Part shown: piece by piece, positions 53,620 through 60,704 of the stretch
Position numbering within the stretch: position 1 is the first letter of the stretch
Layout of the letters: each line of letters starts with the position of its first letter
From: Bacteroidales bacterium
Lineage (GTDB): Bacteria > Bacteroidota > Bacteroidia > Bacteroidales > FEN-979
Direction: 5' to 3'
NCBI GenBank assembly: GCA_023229525.1
Contig: JALNZC010000014.1
Span: forward strand, 1 to 64,000
Length of the DNA: 64,000 nt
Program-made: the position numbers and the translations under genes
The notes under the pieces: generated by a model
What the model was told of the DNA's origin: nothing
The model's input: only the letters and a program-made list of their open reading frames with translations
The model's database searches: none

Positions 53620-54390
53620 ATGCTGATCTACCTTTTTCGGATTACATCGGATGAACATGAAGATTTCCTCAGGGAAATTGAAATACAACCGAAACAAACA
53701 TTTCTTGATTTTCACGAAATCCTCATTGAGTCGGCAGAATTAATTCATTGTGAGCGGGCGTCATTTTTCATGACCGATAAAAAATATAAAAAGGATAAGG
53801 AAATAACACTGAAAACCTATAAACGCCAGGTTCGCAAATATGATGAAGATCTCGATCAGGTTGTAACTGAAACAGTGGCGCTTCCACTGATGAAAAACGC
53901 CAAGCTCAATCAGTATATCGAAGATCCCCATCAGAAGATGATATATGAATTTGTTGGTAAAGAACACCATTCATTTTTCATCGACCTGTTCAAAATCCTT
54001 CATTCCGATGGGCTACCATCTTATCCAAGGTGCATTAAGCGAACCGGCGAATTGCCGAAACAACCCGTACAACCTTTCCCTATTGCTTCGAAACCCGAAA
54101 CACCTAAAATAACGATCCCAAAAATAATCATTCCGAAACCCGAGGAACTTGCAAAACTTGACAACATTGTGGAAGACGAATCTGAGTTAGCCATTATCGA
54201 AAATGAATTGGAAAATCTGCTGGTGGAGGAGACCGCGATAATTGATGCACCTAAACCTGTTTCAGATGACGATGAAGCTTATTCTTATGGGGAAGAGAAA
54301 GAGGAAATGGAACACATAGAAGATTACGACGACATCGAAAGTCTTGATAAAAGATACTATGGATTCGATCAGGAATCCGATGATTTTTAA
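53620..54390 (+). CDS. pRiA4b ORF-3-like protein
   Basis: The N-terminal 125 residues match the plasmid pRiA4b ORF-3-like family (LIYLFRITSDEHEDFLREIEI, DFHEILIESAEL). The rest is a low-complexity acidic tail rich in Glu/Asp with a Pro/Lys linker (PKIIIPKPEE). ATG at 53620 is preferred over the GTG at 53614; GGAG just upstream may help initiation. It overlaps miaA by 11 bp, so the two are probably cotranscribed. Function unknown. Confidence 0.78.
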   Translation: MLIYLFRITSDEHEDFLREIEIQPKQTFLDFHEILIESAELIHCERASFFMTDKKYKKDKEITLKTYKRQVRKYDEDLDQVVTETVALPLMKNAKLNQYIEDPHQKMIYEFVGKEHHSFFIDLFKILHSDGLPSYPRCIKRTGELPKQPVQPFPIASKPETPKITIPKIIIPKPEELAKLDNIVEDESELAIIENELENLLVEETAIIDAPKPVSDDDEAYSYGEEKEEMEHIEDYDDIESLDKRYYGFDQESDDF

Positions 54391-55300
54391 AGAACCGGTT
54401 CTTGTTGTAGTTGTCGGCCCTACGGCTGTTGGAAAGACCAAAGTAAGCATTGACCTGGCCCGTCATTTTCAAACTGAAATTCTTTCGGCCGATTCCCGCC
54501 AATTTTACCGCGAAATGAAAATAGGCACTGCATCTCCTTCTGTGGAAGAGTTGCAGGAAGTACACCACCACTTCATAGGACATCTTAGCATAAGTGATTC
54601 TTATAACGTATCCCGTTTTGAAACCGACACATTGGCAAAGCTTGCCGAACTGTACCAACATCACAGGATTGTCATCCTGACAGGTGGCTCAGGATTATAT
54701 ATCAACGCCGTTTGCCATGGGATCGATTTGCTGCCGGACCCTGATCCGGAGCTCCGTCTTCAACTTAAAAACAAGCTTCATGAATCAGGACTATCCTCAT
54801 TACAGAAGAAACTTCAGTCACTTGATCCGGATTATTTTCAGAAGATTGATCAATCCAATCCGGCCCGTTTGATTCGTGCGTTGGAGGTCAGCCTTACGAC
54901 CGGTGTACCTTATTCAGTCCTCCGAACCAATATCCCAAAGCGACGACCTTTCAAAATATTGAAAATCGGATTAAATATACCGAGGGAAACGTTAAATCAA
55001 AGGATCAACACCCGGGTCGACAGGATGATCGATCGGGGATTGCTTGAAGAAGCCCGGAGACTTCAACCGTATCAATATTTAAATGCACTGAATTCAGTGG
55101 GATATAAAGAATTATTTGATTATTTCAGGGGAACATACCCTCTGGAAACCGCCATTGAAAAAATTAAAACAAATACAAGGCGTTATGCAAAGCGCCAAAT
55201 GACCTGGTTTAGAAAAGATGATAACATTACCTGGTTTTCTCCAGAAAATACACAAGAAATCATCTCCCAAATCGAAAATTTAATACACCTCACCCCCTGA
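54380..55300 (+). CDS. miaA: tRNA dimethylallyltransferase
   Basis: Adds dimethylallyl to A37 of tRNAs that read UNN codons. P-loop GPTAVGKT begins near residue 12. LSADSRQFYREM and LTGGSGLYI are present. The ATG at 54380 is chosen because the P-loop follows at the usual distance, though an in-frame ATG at 54344 exists. Overlaps the upstream gene by 11 bp. Confidence 0.94.
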   Translation: MIFKEPVLVVVVGPTAVGKTKVSIDLARHFQTEILSADSRQFYREMKIGTASPSVEELQEVHHHFIGHLSISDSYNVSRFETDTLAKLAELYQHHRIVILTGGSGLYINAVCHGIDLLPDPDPELRLQLKNKLHESGLSSLQKKLQSLDPDYFQKIDQSNPARLIRALEVSLTTGVPYSVLRTNIPKRRPFKILKIGLNIPRETLNQRINTRVDRMIDRGLLEEARRLQPYQYLNALNSVGYKELFDYFRGTYPLETAIEKIKTNTRRYAKRQMTWFRKDDNITWFSPENTQEIISQIENLIHLTP

Positions 55301-55322
55301 CCCCTCTCCTCAAGGAGAGGGA
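55289..55322. repeat. Partial copy of the CACCTCA/CCTCAAGGAG palindromic repeat
   Basis: The first 34 bp correspond to the 5' part of the 130-bp repeat, with hairpin CCTCTCCT / AGGAGAGG. The rest of the repeat is missing and a heptamer array follows at once. It begins inside the last codons of miaA. Confidence 0.65.
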
Positions 55323-55323
55323 G

Positions 55324-55456
55324 AATCCTGTATCCTGTATCCTGCATCCTGCATCCTGTATCCCGTATCCTGTATCTTGCATCCTGTATCCAGTATCCAG
55401 CATCCAGCATCCTGTATCCTGCATCCTGTATCCTGTATCCTGCATTCTGTATCCTG
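55324..55456. repeat. Large heptamer array (TATCCTG family, 19 units)
   Basis: Nineteen in-phase 7-bp units, mostly TATCCTG or CATCCTG with a few TATCCAG and CATCCAG, fill the gap between miaA and the kinase gene. The last base is directly next to the kinase stop codon (55457-55459). Confidence 0.95.
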
Positions 55457-56293
55457 CTACCGGTGATATTCCATCAACCCCTCAACCGGGTTTTGCAGAA
55501 TTTTTCCAATGCCGATCTTTTCCTCTTTAGCCGCTTCTCGTAAAATGTCGCTGTAATAATAAGCGATGGAGCCAATAAATGACACAGGTAATATCCTGTA
55601 ATCTGTATACTGCTTTATCTGGGTATCAAAGAAGGCAAGAAATGATTCCAAAACCAACTGGTGAACAAATGAATCTTGTTGCCTGGGGGCAAGAAAGTAG
55701 CTTAATGAAGCCAGGAAACGGTTTGGATATGGCTTGTTGTATAAAGCGTTCAGAATATCTTCCAGGGTATAATGGTAATGTTGATCGAATTGGGCTTTGA
55801 GTTCGGAGGGTACTTGTTTTTTCAAATATTTCTCCATGAATTTTTTTCCCAGGTAGGAACCCGCACCTTCATCTCCAAAGATATAACCCAGTGAATCCAC
55901 CCCGGTAAAAACCGATTGACCGTCATAATAGCACGAATTGCACCCGGTTCCTAAAATCCCGGCTATTCCTTTACTATGGCCAAATAAAGCACGGGCTGCT
56001 CCAAGGATATCGTGATAAATCCAAATATCTGCATTACGGCAAACAAGCTGTAATGCGTTGCGGATCATCATTTCGTTATTCTGTGTAGAACAACCCGCAC
56101 CATAAAAATGAAGTTCGCTTATATTTTCACCTTTAATGTACGGGAATAATTCAGTCTGTAATGTCACTTCAACCGTTTCCGAACTATGGAAATAGGGATT
56201 CAACCCGGCAGTTTGTACAGTGTTTTGCAGGTCACCATGCTCCATTAAAATCCAGATGGTTTTTGTCGATCCGCTATCAGCAATTAATTTCAT
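55457..56293 (-). CDS. N-acetylglucosamine kinase-like ATPase (BadF/BadG/BcrA family)
   Basis: ASKHA-fold kinase of 278 residues. It starts MKLIADSGSTKTIWI, with the phosphate-1 loop, and has GTGCNSCYYDG and GDEGAGSYLGKKFM. Bacteroidota paralogues phosphorylate N-acetylglucosamine or related amino sugars. The TATCCTG heptamer family occurs on both sides of the gene. Confidence 0.82.
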   Translation of the reverse strand: MKLIADSGSTKTIWILMEHGDLQNTVQTAGLNPYFHSSETVEVTLQTELFPYIKGENISELHFYGAGCSTQNNEMMIRNALQLVCRNADIWIYHDILGAARALFGHSKGIAGILGTGCNSCYYDGQSVFTGVDSLGYIFGDEGAGSYLGKKFMEKYLKKQVPSELKAQFDQHYHYTLEDILNALYNKPYPNRFLASLSYFLAPRQQDSFVHQLVLESFLAFFDTQIKQYTDYRILPVSFIGSIAYYYSDILREAAKEEKIGIGKILQNPVEGLMEYHR

Positions 56294-56333
56294 CCAATCG
56301 GTTTTTACAATTTATGAAATCGGATTTATTCAA

Positions 56334-56368
56334 CATCCTGAATCCTGTATCTTGTATCCTGAATCCAT
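56334..56368. repeat. Heptamer array (TATCCTG family, 5 units)
   Basis: Units catcctg, aatcctg, tatcttg, tatcctg, aatccat between the kinase start and the FNR-like regulator stop. Confidence 0.8.
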
Positions 56369-56433
56369 CATCTACCTTACCCCATTACTTCTTTCTCAAT
56401 GATGTTCTTCCCTTCAGGCACAGACGATGTGAA

Positions 56434-57132
56434 CTACCCGTGTTTATTGATCTGAATTAGCAGATCCAGGTTCAGGATACCGATGTGCCGGCCATCAATG
56501 GAGAGGATGCCTTCATCTTTGAATTTGGTAAGGGCCCGTGTTGCACTCTCCCTTGAAAGTCCGATCAGGTCAGCAAATTCCTGACGGCTGAAGGGTATTT
56601 CGAATTCCAAATTTTCATAAATGATCTTTTGAAAATATAGCAGCGCGTCTGCTACCCGGCCGTATGTGTTTTTCTGTGATTGCCGCATGAACCGGTGAAA
56701 ATTATTAAGGTTATCCTTTGAAATAGAGACGAGTATCTCATAGGCGAAATTTCCGTTCTGCCTTACAAGCTGATTGAAAACATTAATGTCGATATAGCAC
56801 ACTTTAATGTTTTCAAGCGCGGCATAAGAGTAATGGTTGATCCTGTCCCCGAAAAGTGACTGAAGTCCGAGATAGCTATACTTTTTAACGATCTGAAGGA
56901 TCTGCTCGTTCTCGTTCTGGTTTTTAACATATTCCTTAACCAGTCCTGATTTGAGATAAATGATATGGGAAGTCATCGAACCTTCATGCAGAATGATATC
57001 ACCTTTTCTGAAAACGGTTTCTGTACGGTTTTCATTTACGAGATCTATCTCCTCAAGATTCAGTACAGCTGCGGCACAGGATTTTTCCTTGCAATCCCTG
57101 CAGGTAATAAGCTTAGTGTTATTTTCTGTCAT
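56434..57132 (-). CDS. Crp/Fnr family regulator with FNR-like cysteines
   Basis: Transcription regulator of 232 residues. It has a cyclic-nucleotide-binding-like domain (about 35-150) and a C-terminal helix-turn-helix (FSRQEFADLIGLSRESATRA). The N-terminus has Cys11, Cys14 and Cys19, and Cys112 lies in VCYIDINVFNQL, at the place of FNR Cys122 (VCEIPFETLDDL). This is the four-cysteine pattern expected for an oxygen-sensitive 4Fe-4S cluster. It is divergent from the sulfur cluster. A matching operator at 57198-57213 lies in the shared gap, so autoregulation and control of the cluster are likely. Confidence 0.87.
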   Translation of the reverse strand: MTENNTKLITCRDCKEKSCAAAVLNLEEIDLVNENRTETVFRKGDIILHEGSMTSHIIYLKSGLVKEYVKNQNENEQILQIVKKYSYLGLQSLFGDRINHYSYAALENIKVCYIDINVFNQLVRQNGNFAYEILVSISKDNLNNFHRFMRQSQKNTYGRVADALLYFQKIIYENLEFEIPFSRQEFADLIGLSRESATRALTKFKDEGILSIDGRHIGILNLDLLIQINKHG

Positions 57133-57197
57133 ATAATGCCTTGCTCATTCTGAAATTGGATCAGATCACAAAGGTGCAAAAATTTAGCACGGAATGA

Positions 57198-57213
57198 TGT
57201 GCGGTATATCACA
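57198..57213. promoter_or_regulatory. CRP/FNR-type operator 1
   Basis: TGTGC-N6-TCACA agrees with TGTGA-N6-TCACA in nine of ten half-site positions, flanked by symmetrical A and T. It lies 66 bp upstream of the FNR-like regulator start and about 100 bp ahead of the candidate -7 box of the NifX-like gene. Confidence 0.65.
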
Positions 57214-57311
57214 TTTATATGATGATTATTTCATATTTATTGTTGTATTCACTCACTTTTTCGATGAACCAATGTCACATGGATCCATGCTCCTGATACC
57301 CTGATGTGGAC

Positions 57312-57319
57312 TAATTTTG
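57312..57319 (+). promoter_or_regulatory. Bacteroidota -7 box before the NifX-like gene
   Basis: TAATTTTG fits TAnnTTTG, 35 bp before the ATG. Confidence 0.45.
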
Positions 57320-57354
57320 TAAACTGGTTTAAGTATTTTAAAACTCAGATGATC

Positions 57355-57696
57355 ATGAAAATAGCTATTCCGACACACGATGGACTGAACATTACACCCA
57401 TCTTTGAACATGCAAAAGGAACCTTGGTTATTTCTGTTGAATTTGGTGAAATCATCCGGGAAGAAATGCGTTGGAACAAACTGGTAGACATTTTAAATTC
57501 ACCCGATGGATTTCTTTGCAATGTAAGCGATTGCGATACCGTCTTGGTGAACCATATCAGTGAAAGATGTAATAAAATCCTGACCCTGAAGGGGAAAGAG
57601 GTTTACACGGTCAATGAAACCATTATCACCAGCGCTTTCCTGCATTATATGAAAGAACGCGCGGATCAGAAATCCAATTATTGCTGCGCTCCCTGA
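57355..57696 (+). CDS. NifX/NifB-like dinitrogenase cofactor-family domain protein
   Basis: Small protein of 113 residues with the RNase H-like fold of the NifX/NafY/NifB C-terminal family: MKIAIPTHDGLNITPIFEHA and a late ILTLKGKEVYTV. It has several cysteines (CNVSDCD, CNKIL) and a C-terminal NYCCAP that could hold a metal cluster or sulfur. The ATG at 57355 gives the family-typical start, though an ATG two codons earlier exists. First gene of the sulfur cluster. No nitrogenase genes are near, so a role in Fe-S or sulfur handling is more likely than in FeMo cofactor. Confidence 0.75.
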   Translation: MKIAIPTHDGLNITPIFEHAKGTLVISVEFGEIIREEMRWNKLVDILNSPDGFLCNVSDCDTVLVNHISERCNKILTLKGKEVYTVNETIITSAFLHYMKERADQKSNYCCAP

Positions 57697-57711
57697 CGAT
57701 AACATTGTGTG

Positions 57712-59214
57712 ATGGATTTGGAACATTATTTCAAAAAATTCCGGGATGAGATCATAGGTATAGATCAGCGCTATTTTACCCCTTATGGCAGAAAAAAGCT
57801 GATCTATGCCGATTGGATCGCCAGTGGACGTCTGTATGGACCTATAGAAGAGAAAATGACGCATTCTATCGGTCCGTTCGTTGCAAATACCCATACGGAA
57901 ACGAGTGAGTGCGGACGGCTTATGACGGAAGTTTACTGTCTTGCTCAGGAACGAATAAAACACCATGTTAATGCAGATCCAAACGACGTCATCCTGACAA
58001 CCGGATTCGGAATGACCGGGGCGATCGTAAAATTCCAGCGCATCCTGGGATTGAAGATCTGCGGCGATCTTGCCCATTATAAGTGTCTCCGTGATGAAGA
58101 GAGACCCGTCGTTTTCATCACACATATGGAACACCATTCCAACCATACCTCCTGGTATGAAACGGCGGCAGATGTTGTAGTAGTTGAACCCGGAAAAGAT
58201 CTCCTCGTAGACCTGGATAATCTTGAGTCTGCCCTTAAAAAATACAAGGATCGAAAGCGTAAGATCGGCTCCTTCACCGCTTGTTCCAATGTTACTGGGA
58301 TCCGGACGCCGTATTATCAGATGGCCCGGCTAATGCATGAATATGGAGGTGTTGCCTTCATTGATTTTGCTGCTTCCGCCCCTTATGACACCATGGATAT
58401 GCACCCCGCCGATCCAATGGAAAAACTGGATGCAGTGTTGTTTTCACCGCATAAATTCCTCGGAGGACCGGGATCTTCTGGTGTACTGATATTCGATTCA
58501 GCCCTTTATCATAACGAGGTCCCGGATCAACCGGGTGGAGGAACTGTTGATTGGACCAATCCATGGGGTGAGTACAAATTTATCGACGATATTGAGATCC
58601 GGGAAGATGGAGGTACACCTGGTTTCCTGCAAGCCATCCGGACAGCCTTTGCATTGGAATTGAAAGAACAGATGGGAATTCAACACATGGCTCAACGGGA
58701 AAAAGAATTGCTTCATCAGGCGTTTCAAGTTATGGTTAAAATACCAGGATTACATATTCTTGCTGATCATGTAAGGGACCGGTTGGGAATCATATCATTC
58801 TATATTGATTCGATTCACTACAACCTTGTTGTCAAATTATTGAGCGACCGGTTCGGGATCCAGGTCAGGGGAGGATGCGTCTGCGCAGGCACCTATGGAC
58901 ATTATCTGCTCCATGTCAGCCATGACCGGTCCAGAAAAATCACGGATAAGATCAATCATGGTGATCTTTCGGAGAAACCCGGATGGGTACGGCTCTCCCT
59001 CCATCCTACCCTCACGAATGATGAACTTGCCTTTATCACTGATTCGATTCATCAGATCGCCATACATCACACTACATGGAGCCAGGACTATGTATATGAT
59101 AAACATACCAATGATTTTCGTCATAAAACCGGCACTACTCACCACTTACAGGCCAGGTCCCTACTCTCATTACCGGAAATGAACGTGAATGTACTGGTTA
59201 CTGAACCTGTATAA
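57712..59214 (+). CDS. Class V aminotransferase, cysteine desulfurase-like
   Basis: PLP enzyme of 500 residues, longer than SufS/IscS (about 400). Lys248 in SPHKFLGGPGSSG binds PLP. A Cys pair, Cys389 and Cys391, in RGGCVCAGTYG lies at the position of the desulfurase active-site loop. An N-terminal extension of about 25 residues and a C-terminal tail of about 40 residues with His-rich TTHHLQAR are unusual. ATG at 57712 follows a GTG at 57709. Between a NifX-like gene and dsrE2-tusA it probably supplies sulfane sulfur, but no enzyme activity can be proven here. Confidence 0.8.
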   Translation: MDLEHYFKKFRDEIIGIDQRYFTPYGRKKLIYADWIASGRLYGPIEEKMTHSIGPFVANTHTETSECGRLMTEVYCLAQERIKHHVNADPNDVILTTGFGMTGAIVKFQRILGLKICGDLAHYKCLRDEERPVVFITHMEHHSNHTSWYETAADVVVVEPGKDLLVDLDNLESALKKYKDRKRKIGSFTACSNVTGIRTPYYQMARLMHEYGGVAFIDFAASAPYDTMDMHPADPMEKLDAVLFSPHKFLGGPGSSGVLIFDSALYHNEVPDQPGGGTVDWTNPWGEYKFIDDIEIREDGGTPGFLQAIRTAFALELKEQMGIQHMAQREKELLHQAFQVMVKIPGLHILADHVRDRLGIISFYIDSIHYNLVVKLLSDRFGIQVRGGCVCAGTYGHYLLHVSHDRSRKITDKINHGDLSEKPGWVRLSLHPTLTNDELAFITDSIHQIAIHHTTWSQDYVYDKHTNDFRHKTGTTHHLQARSLLSLPEMNVNVLVTEPV

Positions 59215-59249
59215 ATAGGTAAATGACTCCGGAGCGATGAAAAAGTTGT

Positions 59250-59265
59250 TGTGATATAAATCACA
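59250..59265. promoter_or_regulatory. CRP/FNR-type operator 2 (perfect palindrome)
   Basis: TGTGA-TATAAA-TCACA is a perfect match to the 5+5 consensus. It is centred about 66 bp upstream of the -7 box at 59320-59327, a usual activating distance, and 115 bp ahead of the dsrE2-like start. Confidence 0.75.
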
Positions 59266-59319
59266 GTTCGACCTGCCAACAATCATAACACTTTTTACTT
59301 TGCCTGATCATTCTCTGTT

Positions 59320-59327
59320 TACTTTTG
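59320..59327 (+). promoter_or_regulatory. Bacteroidota promoter before the dsrE2-like gene
   Basis: TACTTTTG fits the -7 box, and TTTG at 59299-59302 may be the -33 box (17-bp spacing). The palindrome 59328-59343 begins at the next base. Confidence 0.55.
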
Positions 59328-59343
59328 TCGACATATATGTCGA
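59328..59343. promoter_or_regulatory. Perfect 16-bp palindrome at the transcription start region
   Basis: TCGACATATATGTCGA is self-complementary and begins immediately after the -7 box. It could be a repressor site for a second regulator, or the base of an RNA hairpin in the leader. Confidence 0.55.
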
Positions 59344-59379
59344 TACGTAGATATAATCGTTAGCTTATAAACATACATT

Positions 59380-59925
59380 ATGGAGAGAGAATTTCAACAA
59401 CAACTAAATGACCTGAAAACCAGGCTGACAAAACATGAAACTGGTACCAAAGACCAGCTTTCGATGGTCATATTTTCGGGGGAAATGGATAAAATACTGG
59501 CGGCAATGATCATTGCTACTGGGGCATCGGCATATGACATGAAGATAAAACTGTTCTTCACCTTCTGGGCAATTTCGGCGTTACGCGACCCGGTAAAAAA
59601 AGGGAAGGGCAAGAATATCATCGAGAAGATGTTTGGCATGATGCTGCCAAAAGGCAGTTCCAGACTGAAAATCTCAAAAATGAACATGGGTGGCATGGGT
59701 ACAGCTATGATCAAAGGTATCATGAAGAAACATAATGTAGCATCACTGGACGAAATGCTGAAAACCGCAGGAGAACTCGGGGTTGAGATCAACATTTGTG
59801 AAATGTCGATGAACCTGATGGGTTTCAAACGGGAAGAAATGATTGATTATCCCCATATGACTGTTTGCGGGGTCGGAACGTTTCTCTCGGATGCACAAGA
59901 AAGTAAAATTCAATTATTTATCTAA
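59380..59925 (+). CDS. DsrE2-like sulfur carrier (DsrE/DsrF/DrsH family)
   Basis: A 181-residue protein of the DsrE2 type. The motifs MVIFSGEMDKILAAMIIA and FTFWAISAL fit the family, as does a hydrophobic region that may touch the membrane. Conserved cysteines are Cys140 (INICEMSM) and Cys163 (TVCGVGTF). In sulfur oxidisers DsrE2 works with TusA and Hdr-like complexes as persulfide carrier. Here tusA follows after 21 bp. Confidence 0.88.
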   Translation: MEREFQQQLNDLKTRLTKHETGTKDQLSMVIFSGEMDKILAAMIIATGASAYDMKIKLFFTFWAISALRDPVKKGKGKNIIEKMFGMMLPKGSSRLKISKMNMGGMGTAMIKGIMKKHNVASLDEMLKTAGELGVEINICEMSMNLMGFKREEMIDYPHMTVCGVGTFLSDAQESKIQLFI

Positions 59926-59946
59926 CACACACAGGAAGACTAAAAA

Positions 59947-60198
59947 ATGAACACAGAAGAACTTAAAAATTTAAAATCGAACAAAATCGTAGATGCACGG
60001 GGAACTGCATGCCCCGGACCACTGTTAGCAGCCAAGAAAGCCATCGGGGAGATCAGTTCCGGGGAGGTAATGGAGATATATTCCTCCGATGAGGGAACCA
60101 AGATTGACATTCCCAAATGGTGCCAGAAGATGAGTCATGAGTTCATAGGAATCTTTGAAGAAGACAGCTACTCGAGATTATTTTTGAAAAAAGCTTAA
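59947..60198 (+). CDS. tusA: TusA-family sulfur carrier
   Basis: An 83-residue sulfur transfer protein with the signature ACPGPLLAAKKAI and catalytic Cys22. It transfers persulfide sulfur for tRNA thiolation or in dissimilatory sulfur metabolism. Directly behind the dsrE2-like gene, the latter is more likely. A GGAAG sequence about 10 bp upstream may serve as ribosome binding site. Confidence 0.93.
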   Translation: MNTEELKNLKSNKIVDARGTACPGPLLAAKKAIGEISSGEVMEIYSSDEGTKIDIPKWCQKMSHEFIGIFEEDSYSRLFLKKA

Positions 60199-60204
60199 AA
60201 CCAC

Positions 60205-60286
60205 ATTCCCCGGAAGTCCGTCCCAAATATCCATTTTACTGCTCGTATTACTCAATTGAAGACTGTCCTGCGGGCTTCCGGGAATT
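60205..60286 (+). promoter_or_regulatory. Intra-operon inverted repeat between tusA and the mvhD-like gene
   Basis: Arms ATTCCCCGGAAGTCCG (60205-60220) and CGGGCTTCCGGGAAT (60271 on) can pair with one bulge and one mismatch around a 50-nt loop. No T-run follows, so a processing or attenuation element is more likely than a terminator. Confidence 0.5.
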
Positions 60287-60308
60287 GGTTTGTCATAAAA
60301 CTTACAAC

Positions 60309-60704
60309 ATGGAAAATACAAAATCACCGAGGATACTGGTGTTTTCTACCGACAAGATCTCTGATCCGGGAATCGATCAGGCAGGGTTACGGAAAATCCA
60401 TTACTCACCTTCGGTATATGTGATCAGTTTGCCTTGCTCATCGGGCATCAAACCCCGTTGGGTTATGCATGCACTGGAAAAAGGATTTGACGGAGTTTTT
60501 ATTGCAGCCGACGGACATGAATGCTCATACAGTTCCCATTGTCCTGATTTTACGAATAAAATTATTGAGGAATGTCAGCGGCAAATGAAGGAAAAGAACA
60601 TCAGCCCCAAAAGGATACGAATGGCGGCTATCTGTTCAGTGTGCGCAGAACCTTTTGCCAACCACATGGCCAACTTCACAAAAATATTAGCAGAACTTTC
60701 ATGA
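60309..60704 (+). CDS. MvhD-like hydrogenase iron-sulfur subunit (FlpD family)
   Basis: A 131-residue protein of the MvhD/FlpD family, which carries electrons to HdrA in heterodisulfide reductase complexes. Seen: LPCSSGIKPRWVMHALEKG, DGHECSYSSHC and AICSVCAEPF, with cysteines for an Fe-S cluster. The ATG at 60309 starts the family-like sequence. Its stop overlaps the next start by 4 bp (ATGA at 60701-60704), so it is translated together with the HdrA-like protein and probably forms a complex with it. Confidence 0.82.
   Translation: MENTKSPRILVFSTDKISDPGIDQAGLRKIHYSPSVYVISLPCSSGIKPRWVMHALEKGFDGVFIAADGHECSYSSHCPDFTNKIIEECQRQMKEKNISPKRIRMAAICSVCAEPFANHMANFTKILAELS

Noticed and set aside
55324..55456. 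CRISPR array
   Set aside because: The repeat is a 7-bp tandem unit without spacers, and no cas genes are in the window.
57355..57696. Nitrogen fixation gene
   Set aside because: NifX-like fold only. No nifHDK, nifB or nifEN is nearby and the neighbours are sulfur-related.
57499..58146. 215-codon open frame on the minus strand across the NifX-like and desulfurase-like genes
   Set aside because: Spans two real genes in antisense and carries no family motif.
60572..60700. Upstream in-frame ATG for the HdrA-GltD protein
   Set aside because: It would add 43 residues overlapping the mvhD-like gene that do not resemble HdrA. The ATGA overlap at 60701 fits better.
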